Assembly: GCA_959608625.1 (NCBI GenBank)
Contig: CAUHQV010000005.1
Location: 1-64,000, forward strand
Length of the DNA: 64,000 nucleotides
Direction: 5' to 3'
Source: an uncultured Flavobacteriales bacterium
GTDB lineage: Bacteria > Bacteroidota > Bacteroidia > Flavobacteriales > UBA1820
Within the stretch, counting starts at the first letter, position 1. Each line of letters begins with the position of its first letter. The position numbers and the translations under genes were made by a program. Positions 33,182 through 41,636 of the stretch are shown piece by piece. The notes beneath the pieces are model-generated. The model was not told where the DNA came from, searched no databases, and saw nothing but the letters and a program-made list of their open reading frames with translations.

Positions 33182-33889
33182 ATGGAAAACCAAACGAATT
33201 CAATGCCCCGCATCGGGGAACAAGCCCCTTCCTTCGAGGCGATGACTACGCAGGGACGGATCAAATTCCCGGTGGATTACCAGGGAAAATGGGTGATCCT
33301 TTTCAGCCATCCTTCCGATTTTACGCCGGTATGTACGTCCGAATTCATGACCTTCGGAAAGATGCAGGATGAATTCGAGGAGCTGAACTGCCAGTTGGTA
33401 GGTCTTTCGGTGGACGGGCTGCACAGCCATATCGCATGGCTGCGCACGATCCACGACAAGATCGAATACCGGGGGATGAAAAATATCGCCGTACGTTTCC
33501 CGCTGATTGACGACCTGTCGATGAACGTGGCCAACCTGTACGGGATGATCCAACCGGGAGCCAGTACGACGGCCGCCGTACGCGCCGTTTTCTTTATCGA
33601 CCCTAAGAGCGTGGTGCGGGCGGTCATCTATTATCCGATGGCCTTGGGACGCAATTTCGATGAGATCAAACGGACGCTTATCGGCCTGCAGACGATCGAC
33701 AATTTCGGAGTGTCCCTGCCGGCGGACTGGCGTCCGGGCGATGAAGTGATAGTCCCTACGGCCGGTTCGTGCCCAGAGGCGCAGGAGCGGATGGAGAGCG
33801 ACGATCCGGATATGCACTGCTACGATTGGTTTTTCTGCACGAAGAAGCTACCGAAAGAGGAAGTGGAAAAAAAATTGGGCGGAAAGTGA
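33182..33889 (+). CDS. Peroxiredoxin, Prx6-like subfamily
   Basis: Reduces peroxides through a cysteine sulfenic acid. The 235 residues have the peroxidatic Cys51 in HPSDFTPVCTSEF and the long C-terminal extension of Prx6/archaeal-type peroxiredoxins, here with three more cysteines (in GSCPEA, MHCYDW and FFCTKK) like the archaeal thioredoxin peroxidases. The conserved catalytic Arg is likely in AAVRAVFFIDP. Cytosolic. A terminator follows 26 bp after the stop. Confidence 0.92.
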   Translation: MENQTNSMPRIGEQAPSFEAMTTQGRIKFPVDYQGKWVILFSHPSDFTPVCTSEFMTFGKMQDEFEELNCQLVGLSVDGLHSHIAWLRTIHDKIEYRGMKNIAVRFPLIDDLSMNVANLYGMIQPGASTTAAVRAVFFIDPKSVVRAVIYYPMALGRNFDEIKRTLIGLQTIDNFGVSLPADWRPGDEVIVPTAGSCPEAQERMESDDPDMHCYDWFFCTKKLPKEEVEKKLGGK

Positions 33890-33914
33890 AAAAATGAAAG
33901 GGATACCCAAATGG

Positions 33915-33942
33915 GACAAGGCCGGCGTATGCCGGCCTTGTC
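33915..33942 (+). terminator. Terminator after the peroxiredoxin gene
   Basis: GACAAGGCCGGC-GTAT-GCCGGCCTTGTC, a perfect 12-bp stem, followed by ATTTTTG. Confidence 0.88.
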
Positions 33943-34031
33943 ATTTTTGCGCACCGGCGGATAAATTCGGATTTTTGCTATCTTTACCCCGGAAGGCCTG
34001 CTTCGGGCTTTTGTATAATATCTGAAGACAC

Positions 34032-34865
34032 ATGATCGAAATACCCGAATCCTTTACCTTGTCCCGCCAGGGGGCCGATCTGCTGGTGGGCAAGACCGTC
34101 GAAGAAGTAATACCTCCCACCAGCCCGCACAAATTCACCTGGTATAACGGCGATCCCGAGTCGTATCCTGCAATGCTGGCCGGTAAAACGGTAAAGGCCG
34201 TACAAGGCTACGGCGCTTTTGTGGAGATCGATTTCGGGGAAGACACTCATTTGTTGGTCGGAGACGGGACGAATATCCGCTATTTCGAGTCGGAAAAAGA
34301 CGCTCCGATCAAGCACCAGTTGGCCGTAGTGATGAGGGACGGGAGCGCGTTGGTGTTTACGGTGGCTATGTACGGGGGCATTTATGCCTATACCGGCACG
34401 TTCGACAACCCGTATTACCAGGGTGCCCGGACCAAAATACCGCCCCTGGACGCCCGTTTTGACGAAGCGTATTTTCAGGGAATCGTCCGGAGCCTGAAGA
34501 AAGACGTTTCTGCCAAGGCGCTGCTGGGTACCGAGCAGAGGATTCCCGGGGTAGGCAACGGCGTGCTGCAGGATATCCTGTTCGAAGCCGGCATACACCC
34601 CAAGCGGAAAATCTCGACACTCAGCGATTCGCAGTGGGGGACTTTATTCCTCGCGCTGAAGGATACGCTGGCGGCTATGGCAGCCGGCGGCGGCCGCGAT
34701 ACGGAAAAGGATATGCTGGGCAACTGGGGAGGCTACAGGAGCCTCCTTTCCAAAAATACGTATAAATCGCCTTGCCCGCGCTGCGGGGGCGAAATCGTGA
34801 AAGAAGCCTATCTGGGAGGTGCGGTGTACTATTGTCCCGTCTGCCAGCCGTTGAAAGAAAAATAG
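34032..34865 (+). CDS. Fpg/Nei-family DNA glycosylase-like protein lacking the catalytic Pro2
   Basis: A 277-residue protein with the fold of formamidopyrimidine-DNA glycosylase/endonuclease VIII. It retains Glu3 but starts MIEIPES where active enzymes start MPE, so the N-terminal proline nucleophile is Ile. The H2TH region is intact (IPGVGNGVLQDILFEAGIHP), and the zinc finger is complete with CPRC (248/251) and CPVC (268/271). It could be a lesion binder, a monofunctional glycosylase or act on another substrate. A subgroup with MIE-type starts exists in Firmicutes and Bacteroidota to my knowledge. Monocistronic after a terminator. Confidence 0.86.
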   Translation: MIEIPESFTLSRQGADLLVGKTVEEVIPPTSPHKFTWYNGDPESYPAMLAGKTVKAVQGYGAFVEIDFGEDTHLLVGDGTNIRYFESEKDAPIKHQLAVVMRDGSALVFTVAMYGGIYAYTGTFDNPYYQGARTKIPPLDARFDEAYFQGIVRSLKKDVSAKALLGTEQRIPGVGNGVLQDILFEAGIHPKRKISTLSDSQWGTLFLALKDTLAAMAAGGGRDTEKDMLGNWGGYRSLLSKNTYKSPCPRCGGEIVKEAYLGGAVYYCPVCQPLKEK

Positions 34866-34873
34866 GGCCTGTT

Positions 34874-35350
34874 TCAGAGCGAGCTTGTCGTACCGGCCGC
34901 GGCGGGAGGCACCTTTACGAACGTTTTATCGACCACTACTCCGAGTTTACTTACCCGCAGGCCCAGGTTTCCATCGCCTTCCAGTGTGATATGCGCCCGT
35001 ACGTATATCCCTTCTTCCGGGACGTACATGCGGCGGGTGAACCACTGTCCATTTCCGTTATAAGCGAGCGTATCGATCAGGTTCATGCCCAGCATGGGGC
35101 GGCTGCGCAGGGCGCGGTCGGGGTTTTTGACGTCGAGCGCCGGGGATCCGTCCGGAAGGTCAGGGTAGAGCATCCATACGAGCTTTGCATAGAACGTGGA
35201 ATCCCCCGGATTGCGGAAAAATTCGATCTGGGCCTCCTGCTTGGGGCCCGTCCACCATTTTTTACCCAGAATGGCGTCGCCGCCGGAGATAGCCTGTCCC
35301 GCCGATAGAAGCGGAAATGCCGAGAGGATAAGGAAGATCAGTTTTTTCAT
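34874..35350 (-). CDS. Secreted DUF2147 protein
   Basis: A 158-residue exported protein with a signal peptide ending around LLSAGQA. The mature part resembles DUF2147: GKKWWTGPKQEAQIEFF, a strand near YAKLVWMLYPD, the conserved-type PMLGMNLIDTLAYNGNGQW with GQWFTRRMYVPEEG, and YVRAHITLEGDGNLGLRV. This is a small beta-barrel-like domain of unknown function. It is last in a minus-strand series after the FemAB gene, with a 137-bp spacer, and converges with the Nei-like gene 8 bp away. Confidence 0.85.
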   Translation of the reverse strand: MKKLIFLILSAFPLLSAGQAISGGDAILGKKWWTGPKQEAQIEFFRNPGDSTFYAKLVWMLYPDLPDGSPALDVKNPDRALRSRPMLGMNLIDTLAYNGNGQWFTRRMYVPEEGIYVRAHITLEGDGNLGLRVSKLGVVVDKTFVKVPPAAAGTTSSL

Positions 35351-35487
35351 AGCCGGATCTTTTTCGTTTTATTACTCTCTAAAGATAAGGAATTTATTTG
35401 CCCGATGCCCTGCTTTCCCAATTGAAAATAACTATAGGGCTATTGCTTTGCCCGACGGAATGCGAATGGAAATCCAGAAGAACAAGT

Positions 35488-36573
35488 CTAAATATAATAT
35501 CCCTGCATATGCATTTCCCGCAACTGGAGCAGGGAATAGTTGTCCTCGTCCAGCAGGTAATCCCAACAGCCCAAGTGATGAAACAGCTCCCCGCCGAACC
35601 CGGTCTTGAACTGGTACAGTCCGAACATCGGATGGGACGGCTGCGGGCCCGGCGACACGCCGAACATATCGTACTCCGTACACCCGAGCGCTTTGGACAG
35701 TTGAATGGCCTCCCATTGCAGGGCATAGGTAGGCATGCAGTTCCGTTTTTCAGAGGAGGATGCCCCGTAGAGATAGGTACCCCGATGGCCGGCTATTACC
35801 AGGAACATGGCGGCCAGCGGCGCCCCGTCCAGTTCGGCGATCAGCAGTTCCACATGGGCCGGGGAGGAAGTATCGTCCGCCCGGGCGGCGATGACCGAGG
35901 CAAAGTATTCGATACCGTTGACAAAAAGCCCGTTCCGGTGGGCGGTATCCCTGTAGAGTTCGTACCAGATATCGATCTGCTCCATCCCGGCCCTTCTCAC
36001 CTGTACCCCTTTGCGCTGGGCCAGGCGGATGTTGTACCGCGTTTTGGGCCTCATCCGCCCGAGTATCTCATCCGGGGCCGGCGACAGGTCGAGGAATATG
36101 GTGGCCGATGGCAGGATGTCGCAATTGCTCTTGCGCAGGTTCCATTGGACGGTATTGTAATTCAGGTTGAACTCCTGGAATTTTTTCTCCGGCGTTTCCC
36201 CCTCCCAGTGCGAGCGCCAGTTCAGGTCGTAACGGACGGCGATGCAGCTTTTGGGCAAGTACGGACGCATGATCTCCGAAAGTTCCTCCAGAAAGCGGCC
36301 CTGGTTCTCTTCGGAGGGTTCTATCTCCGGGCCGTAGGGTACGTATGCGATGCAATTGTCCCGGCCGACGGGGCGTTCGACCACCAGCAGGTCGGCGGCG
36401 GTACTCGAATAACCTCCCACACCGGCATATATATCCCGGTTTTTCACTTTAAAGTCGAAAGCTTTGGTGGCCAGGCCTTGGTGGTTCTTTACTTCAGACC
36501 AAAATGCCGTTTGCTGCACGATGGGCGTGTGGTAAATGTCCCGGCAGTCCTTTTTCAATACGTTGATTTCCAT
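35488..36573 (-). CDS. FemAB-type peptidoglycan-bridge/GNAT-like aminoacyltransferase
   Basis: A 361-residue cytosolic protein with the double-GNAT fold of FemABX. Visible landmarks are QQTAFWSEVKNHQG at the N-terminus, YVPYGPEI, IFLDLSPAPDEILGRMRPKTRYNIRLAQRKGVQ (typical Fem segment), and YLYGASSSEKRNCMPTYALQWEAI with the end PMFGLYQFKTGFGGE. Classical members add amino acids from aminoacyl-tRNA to lipid II; in Bacteroidota with direct crosslinks the role may differ. It stands 58 bp after the M20 peptidase gene. Confidence 0.85.
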   Translation of the reverse strand: MEINVLKKDCRDIYHTPIVQQTAFWSEVKNHQGLATKAFDFKVKNRDIYAGVGGYSSTAADLLVVERPVGRDNCIAYVPYGPEIEPSEENQGRFLEELSEIMRPYLPKSCIAVRYDLNWRSHWEGETPEKKFQEFNLNYNTVQWNLRKSNCDILPSATIFLDLSPAPDEILGRMRPKTRYNIRLAQRKGVQVRRAGMEQIDIWYELYRDTAHRNGLFVNGIEYFASVIAARADDTSSPAHVELLIAELDGAPLAAMFLVIAGHRGTYLYGASSSEKRNCMPTYALQWEAIQLSKALGCTEYDMFGVSPGPQPSHPMFGLYQFKTGFGGELFHHLGCWDYLLDEDNYSLLQLREMHMQGYYI

Positions 36574-36631
36574 GGCTTGTTTACAAAAAGCGCAAAGGTA
36601 GCCAATATAAACCGCCGGGGCAAACTTCCGC

Positions 36632-38179
36632 TCAGAACCCGGCCATGATATACCGGAAGTGTTCGATCATGTTCCCGAAATTTTCCAGCGAGATGAATTC
36701 GTTCTCGTTGTGGATAGTTCGCTGTTCGTATTCGTTCAGGCAGACGGGCATGAAACGATATATGTCATCGCTCACCGTCTGGTATTTGTACGCGTCGGTT
36801 CCTCCGATGGTCAGATAAGGCGTGACCCGTGCGTCGGGGTACAGTCGCGCTATACTTTCCCGGATCATCCGGAACCCGCGGGTATCCGTGCCGGACGTTT
36901 TAGACGGTTCCCGGGCGGAAAGGACGGTAATATCGGTATCGTATCCTTCGCAAACCTTTTTAACATGATTCTCCACCCCGGCCACGGTTTCCCCGGGAAG
37001 GATGCGGAAATTGACCACGATCTCCGATACCGAGGACAGGACGTTCGGGGCATCGCTGCCCTTAGCCATCGTAACGGCGGTCGTCGTGCGGATCAGCGCG
37101 TTGGTAGCGGGTGTTTCGGAGAGTTTGCGCGTCAACACGCCGCCCAGCAGCCATTGGTTGGCGATGGCCAGCCGGGAAGCATAACCCATCGTGCCGCCTA
37201 CGTTTTTCAGGAAGGCGGATACCGGCGGGGTCATCAGGGCGGGCACTTGATCGGTGTTGAGCTTTTCGATGATCTCTGCCGCCTGAACGAGCGATCCTTT
37301 GGCCGGAGGCATGGAAGAGTGTCCACCTGTACCCCGTACGTCGATACGGATCGTACAGAAGCCTTTTTCGGCCGTACCGACCAAGGCCATGGGGATGGAA
37401 ATACCGCCCAAGCCAGGAGCCGCGACGATGCCGCCTTCATCGTAGACGGCCGCGAACGTAAGGCCCTTTTCCCGGAAATATTCGGCGATTTTCAGGGCTC
37501 CTTCCGTGCCGCCGATCTCCTCGTCGAACCCGAAAGCGAACCAGATATCCCGCTGGGGCGTGAAACCTTCCTTAAGCAGCGTATCGGCCGCTTCCATGAT
37601 GCCGAACAGCATGCCTTTCATATCGAGCGTTCCGCGGCCGTATACCCGGCCTTCGACCACGTCCCCGGAAAAGGGAGGATAGTCCCACCGGGTGGAAAAA
37701 TAGTTCAGGGGCGGGGCAGGAGTATCGTTGGGCTGGAAAATCACGGAGTCCGCCGGGGTGGGAACAGGCTCGTATCCCACTACGGGCACTACGTCGTAAT
37801 GCGAGCAGAACAAAATAGGGCCGAGCGAAGGGTCTTTCCCTTTCCAGTGGAACAGTAGTCCGTACTTATTTACCGTGAGGGTGTCCATATTAGCGTATAC
37901 TACGGGGTAGGACTGGCGCAGGTATTCTTTGAAGCGGACGAAAGGATTGTCCGTTTCCCGGTCGACTTCGTTGCTTACTGTCGGTATGCGGATGCCTCCT
38001 GCGAAGCGTTCCAGGGAATGGGTGGACGGGTGGTGCCGGACTGGCTGGGCGCTGCTTTGCGCCGGGGTTTTGGCGAACGGGTAAGTGGCCGTGCGCACAA
38101 CCAGTCCGGCCGCCAGGATGACGATGACCGCCAATACGGCCAGCAAGATAGCCGGAAGAGGGCTCTTTTTCTTTTTCAT
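36632..38179 (-). CDS. Membrane-anchored M20-family metallopeptidase (PM20D1-like)
   Basis: A 515-residue protein with one N-terminal transmembrane anchor (about 9-30) and an M20 catalytic domain outside the cytoplasm. The metal site is visible in SHYDVVP, GRGTLDMKG and GFDEEIGGTEG (catalytic Glu), with the distal His in IGGTDAYKY-type context. The closest match in layout is the PM20D1/carboxypeptidase-S type, which cleaves N-acyl amino acids or dipeptides. It lies between ndh and the FemAB gene on the same strand. Confidence 0.88.
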   Translation of the reverse strand: MKKKKSPLPAILLAVLAVIVILAAGLVVRTATYPFAKTPAQSSAQPVRHHPSTHSLERFAGGIRIPTVSNEVDRETDNPFVRFKEYLRQSYPVVYANMDTLTVNKYGLLFHWKGKDPSLGPILFCSHYDVVPVVGYEPVPTPADSVIFQPNDTPAPPLNYFSTRWDYPPFSGDVVEGRVYGRGTLDMKGMLFGIMEAADTLLKEGFTPQRDIWFAFGFDEEIGGTEGALKIAEYFREKGLTFAAVYDEGGIVAAPGLGGISIPMALVGTAEKGFCTIRIDVRGTGGHSSMPPAKGSLVQAAEIIEKLNTDQVPALMTPPVSAFLKNVGGTMGYASRLAIANQWLLGGVLTRKLSETPATNALIRTTTAVTMAKGSDAPNVLSSVSEIVVNFRILPGETVAGVENHVKKVCEGYDTDITVLSAREPSKTSGTDTRGFRMIRESIARLYPDARVTPYLTIGGTDAYKYQTVSDDIYRFMPVCLNEYEQRTIHNENEFISLENFGNMIEHFRYIMAGF

Positions 38180-38304
38180 GGTTTTTTGGATTTAAGGTTT
38201 TGGGTTGTTCGGGTGTAATTTCTTAAAGGTAGGGATAAATACTTACGGATTGCTATTTTTGGAAGGGATTAACAATTTTTGCACGTTCGGAGTCCGGACT
38301 CTAA

Positions 38305-38342
38305 AAGAATTTCGCCGGAGAAACTTCTCCGGCGAAATTCTT
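38305..38342 (-). terminator. Terminator downstream of ndh
   Basis: AAGAATTTCGCCGGAGAA / TTCTCCGGCGAAATTCTT inverted repeat with a tiny loop, 14 bp beyond the ndh stop. Confidence 0.85.
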
Positions 38343-38356
38343 ATAGTATGAAATAC

Positions 38357-39676
38357 TTATTCTTCAAAACAATCTTTGGGTCTGTCCCAAGGGCTTTTAT
38401 CCTCTTTGCGGCATGGGTTGAAAAAGATGAACCGGGTGGACTGGTCGTATGTGAAATAGTTCCATATCCAGTTGAACAACACCATGAATTTGTTTTTTAC
38501 TCCCAGGATAGACCGCAGGTGTATCGTCAGCCACATAGCCCAGGCGAGGAAACCGTGAAGGTGTATCCCGTTCAGGTCGGCGACGGCTTTGTTGCGCCCA
38601 ATAGTGGCCATCGTGCCGTAATCCTTGTAATGGAAAGGTTCGATATCTTTTCCTTTGGAGAGGTTGTTCAGGTTTTTGGCCACCCTTTTTCCCTGCTGGA
38701 TAGCTACCTGTGCCACCTGGGGATGTCCGTTGGGGTATTTCTCGTTCTGCAGCAGGCAGAGGTCGCCCACAACGAATATATTGTCGGAATCCTTCAGGCG
38801 GTTGTAGGCGTCTACCAGGATACGCCCGCCCCGGCCGGTCTTTTCCTTTGGGATGCCTTCAAAACGGGTGGCCGTCACGCCGCTTACCCAAATCAGGCTA
38901 TTGGTCGGGATGGTCTCCCCGCCGTCGAATACGACGCTGCCCTCGCGGTAATCGGTCACCCGCTTGTTCAATAGGATTTTCACGCCCATTTTTTCCAGGT
39001 ATTCGCGGGCACTCCGCGAAGCGCTGTCCGACATGACACCGAGTAGGCGGTTGGTGCCTTCCACCAGGTATACGTTCATTTTAGCCCGCAGGTCGGGATA
39101 GTCTTTCGGGATGATGAAACGGCGCATTTCCGCCAGCGCTCCGGCGATCTCCACCCCGGTGGCACCTCCGCCGACGATCACCACGTTGAGCAGCGCACGG
39201 CGTTCCTTGCAGTCTTCGTCGTCCAGCGCGCGCTCGAGGTTCAGCAGGAGGGAGCTGCGCAGGGCGATCGCCTCACGGACGTCTTTCATCGGCAGGGAGG
39301 CGTCTTCGATAGCCTTGTTCCCGTAATAGTTGGTGGTCGTCCCTCCGGCCAGGATCAGGTAGTCGTACGACAGTTCGCCGACGGAAGTGACGATGCTGTT
39401 CTTTTCAGGGCATATCTCCCGGACTTCGGCCATGCGGAAGTAAAAGTCCTTTTCCCGGTGGAAAAGCTTGCGGAAAGGGAAACAGATGGAACTGGGTTCC
39501 AGTCCGGCCGAAGCCACCTGGTAGAGCAGGGGCGGGAACTGGTGGTAGTTGTTCCGGTCGATAAGGACGATCTGGAACCGTTTGCCGTCCAGTTTTTTTA
39601 CGATCGTCAGGCCGGCGAAACCGCCGCCGACTATCACCACGCGTTTTTTGGACGTTTTGGGAATTCTGATATCCAT
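38357..39676 (-). CDS. ndh: Type II NADH dehydrogenase
   Basis: Single-subunit, non-proton-pumping NADH:quinone oxidoreductase on the inner face of the membrane. The 439 residues include two Rossmann motifs, VVIVGGGFAGL (FAD) and VVIVGGGATGVEIAGALAEM (NADH), plus the quinone-site-like HPQVAQVAIQQGKRVAKNL. The C-terminal region has hydrophobic/amphipathic helices (GFLAWAMWLTIHL) for membrane binding. The start MDIRIPKTSKKR at 39676 is chosen because a consensus promoter lies 32 bp upstream and would exclude the upstream ATG at 39721. Confidence 0.92.
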   Translation of the reverse strand: MDIRIPKTSKKRVVIVGGGFAGLTIVKKLDGKRFQIVLIDRNNYHQFPPLLYQVASAGLEPSSICFPFRKLFHREKDFYFRMAEVREICPEKNSIVTSVGELSYDYLILAGGTTTNYYGNKAIEDASLPMKDVREAIALRSSLLLNLERALDDEDCKERRALLNVVIVGGGATGVEIAGALAEMRRFIIPKDYPDLRAKMNVYLVEGTNRLLGVMSDSASRSAREYLEKMGVKILLNKRVTDYREGSVVFDGGETIPTNSLIWVSGVTATRFEGIPKEKTGRGGRILVDAYNRLKDSDNIFVVGDLCLLQNEKYPNGHPQVAQVAIQQGKRVAKNLNNLSKGKDIEPFHYKDYGTMATIGRNKAVADLNGIHLHGFLAWAMWLTIHLRSILGVKNKFMVLFNWIWNYFTYDQSTRFIFFNPCRKEDKSPWDRPKDCFEE

Positions 39677-39707
39677 TTTTGCAAGAGTTATAGTTTTGGT
39701 CGATGTA

Positions 39708-39738
39708 CTAAGGTACGGCATTTTCCGTTTCCCTGCAA
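39708..39738 (-). promoter_or_regulatory. Promoter of ndh
   Basis: Minus strand: TTG (39738-39736), 20 bp, TACCTTAG (39715-39708). One mismatch to TAnnTTTG. Confidence 0.6.
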
Positions 39739-39828
39739 GAGAGGGGTAAAAGAATTCTTTCCCGTTCTGCGGCTCCGGGCGGCCTGTCGGAAAGAGAATG
39801 GCTCTAGATAAGCAAAAAGCGAAAAACC

Positions 39829-39859
39829 TTTGCAGGCCGTCTTGTTTCCGCTATATTTG
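39829..39859 (+). promoter_or_regulatory. Promoter of the DUF3795 gene
   Basis: TTTG (39829-39832), 19 bp, TATATTTG (39852-39859): a full consensus match, 20 bp before the ATG at 39880. Confidence 0.82.
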
Positions 39860-39879
39860 CGATACAAAACAACTGATTG

Positions 39880-40215
39880 ATGAAACAATTGATTGCCTGC
39901 TGCGGATTGGATTGTGAAAGTTGCGATGCCCGCATAGCCACAGTCACGAATGACGATGAGCTGAGGGAAAAGACTGCCCGGAAATGGAGTATAATGAATA
40001 ATGCACCGGAGATTACAGCCACTACTATCAATTGTATGGGCTGTCGTACGGGCGGCGTGAAATTTGCGTTTTGTAGCGATTATTGCCAAATCCGCAAATG
40101 CGTACATGAAAAGGGATTTGATACCTGCGGCGCCTGCAACGAGTTGGATAGCTGCCAGATAGTCGGAGCTGTTTTTCAGCACGCTCCCGGCGCAAAAGAA
40201 AATCTGCTGAAATAA
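39880..40215 (+). CDS. DUF3795 cysteine-rich protein
   Basis: A 111-residue cytosolic protein with ten or more cysteines in the pattern of DUF3795: ACCGLDCESCDARIAT at the start, NCMGCRTGG, FCSDYCQIRKCV and DTCGACNELDSC. The cysteines probably bind zinc or an iron-sulfur cluster. Function unknown. The ATG at 39880 is chosen directly downstream of a consensus promoter; the preceding TTG codon is not needed. It is followed by the promoter-bearing repeat and the MgtC-like gene. Confidence 0.85.
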   Translation: MKQLIACCGLDCESCDARIATVTNDDELREKTARKWSIMNNAPEITATTINCMGCRTGGVKFAFCSDYCQIRKCVHEKGFDTCGACNELDSCQIVGAVFQHAPGAKENLLK

Positions 40216-40243
40216 GGATACGAATAATTCATTGGGCAGGGCG

Positions 40244-40381
40244 CATAAATAGGAGTCGCCTCGGCTATTTTCAAACGAGTTTGAATGGCGCCCGGTTTTC
40301 ACTATATTTCGAGAATATAGGATGCGCTTCGGGAAACTGTGAGCAAGCCTCCGTTTCCTCTCAGCTTTCACTATATTTGCA
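40244..40381 (+). repeat. Promoter-bearing tandem repeat, locus 1 (two units)
   Basis: Two units of about 69 bp, each opening with an AATAxAGGA.. CGC.TCGG block and closing in (T)TTTCACTATATTT. ACTATATTT recurs at 40301 and 40370. The same two-unit element occurs at 53835-53976. The second unit ends in TATATTTG (40372-40379), a consensus -7 box 29 bp before the MgtC-like gene. A palindrome CTATATT..AATATAG spans the unit junction (40302-40320). Confidence 0.7.
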
Positions 40382-40408
40382 TCAGAACCGTATTAAACCA
40401 AGAAAAGC

Positions 40409-41071
40409 ATGGAATGGGAATTTATCGGGCGTTTACTGCTGGCAGGAGTGTTGGGCGCCGTCATCGGACTGGACAGGGAATACCGGGCGAAAGAGGCCGG
40501 ATTCCGCACGCATTTCCTGGTATCGTTGGGTAGTGCTCTGTTCATGATCGTATCCCAGTATGGTTTTGCAGGGGTGCTGGGCAAGGAGGGTGTGGGGCTG
40601 GACCCCAGCCGTGTGGCCGCCCAGATCGTCAGCGGGATTGGATTCCTGGGTGCCGGCACCATTATTTTCCAAAAGCAGTTCGTCCGCGGGCTTACTACGG
40701 CGGCGGGAATGTGGGCTACGGCCGGTATCGGTATGGCGGTAGGAGGCGGTATGTACATCCTGGGGGCGGCTGCCACAGTGCTGACCCTGGCGGGAATGGA
40801 ATTGCTTACCGTGCTGTTCAAAAACGTGGGGCTGCGCAGCTTGTCGCTCACTTTTACGACGACCGATCGGAGGAACCTGGCTAAGGTGATGGACGAAATA
40901 TGCCGGCATAAATACCCGATCCTCAGCTATACCACGCAGGAGGAAAAGCATGGAGAACTGACGATCTACAACGTGTCGATGTTCATCAAGATGCGCCGCC
41001 GCAAGGAAGTGCCCCGACTGTTTTCTTTCATTCAGGAACTTCCGGACGCGACCATCACCAGCGTAGAATAG
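40409..41071 (+). CDS. MgtC/SapB family membrane protein
   Basis: A 220-residue protein. The N-terminal 140 residues are the MgtC membrane domain with about four helices: LLLAGVLGAVIGLDREYRAKEAGFRTHFLVSLGSALFM is the family signature region, then IVSGIGFLGAGTII and GLTTAAGMWATAGIGMAVGGG. The C-terminal 75 residues form an ACT-like cytoplasmic domain. MgtC proteins affect Mg2+ starvation and ATP synthase control, but the function of this paralogue is not established. Transcription probably starts within the adjacent repeat element. Confidence 0.88.
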   Translation: MEWEFIGRLLLAGVLGAVIGLDREYRAKEAGFRTHFLVSLGSALFMIVSQYGFAGVLGKEGVGLDPSRVAAQIVSGIGFLGAGTIIFQKQFVRGLTTAAGMWATAGIGMAVGGGMYILGAAATVLTLAGMELLTVLFKNVGLRSLSLTFTTTDRRNLAKVMDEICRHKYPILSYTTQEEKHGELTIYNVSMFIKMRRRKEVPRLFSFIQELPDATITSVE

Positions 41072-41109
41072 CAGCGCTGGGATCTCAAATTCAACCGTTT
41101 TTTAGGTAA

Positions 41110-41125
41110 GCCTGTAAAAACAGGC
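41110..41125 (+). terminator. Possible weak terminator
   Basis: GCCTGT-AAAA-ACAGGC hairpin 39 bp after the MgtC-like gene; it lacks a strong T tract. Confidence 0.4.
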
Positions 41126-41149
41126 ATTTCACGCCGGTAAAAGCCTGGG

Positions 41150-41425
41150 TTAGGCCAGCAAGTCCGCGTACTGGGGATGCCGTTGGACATATATGTCCGC
41201 ATACCAGCAGGACGGCCTTACCGCCAGGTTGTTCTCCCGAGCGTATTCGAGGGCGGTCTTTACCAGGCTGGAGGCAATCCCGCGCCCTTCTATCGGTTTG
41301 GGGACGATCGTATGGCGTATGTCCAGTATTCCATCGCTCAGGCTGTATTCGAGGAAGGCATCCGTGCCGTCTACCGTGGTTTCAAATCGTTTTGCGCCGG
41401 TGTCGTGCTTTATTTGGTATTCCAT
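41150..41425 (-). CDS. Small GNAT N-acetyltransferase (YjdJ-like)
   Basis: A 91-residue single-domain acetyltransferase of the PF14542 type. It shows the compact family pattern: AFLEYSLSDGILDIRHTIVPKPIEGRGIASSLVKTALEYARENNL with the acetyl-CoA loop EGRGIA, and the C-terminal motif RPSCWYADIYVQRHPQYADLL. Substrate unknown. It is a single gene convergent with the MgtC-like gene. Confidence 0.88.
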   Translation of the reverse strand: MEYQIKHDTGAKRFETTVDGTDAFLEYSLSDGILDIRHTIVPKPIEGRGIASSLVKTALEYARENNLAVRPSCWYADIYVQRHPQYADLLA

Positions 41426-41636
41426 GGCGTTTGAATGTTTGGGTTAATCTAACAAAAATAGGATAAAAAAACGAGACGAAAAAAGTCGTTTAATGGGGTA
41501 GTTCGGAAGGGTCGGAAATAAAAAACGGTAGGACGCATTTTCATAGGGTAAACGGCGCGAAAATAGGCATCGGATTGCCAAATGAGAGGGTTTAGGCTTT
41601 CATGTAGATTGCAGATCACCAATTTTTGAACACGAT

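Noticed and set aside
39688..40371. Minus-strand open frame of 227 codons
   Set aside because: It covers the repeat element, a promoter and the DUF3795 gene in antisense. The similar minus-strand peptide at 53703-53966 arises because both contain the same non-coding repeat.
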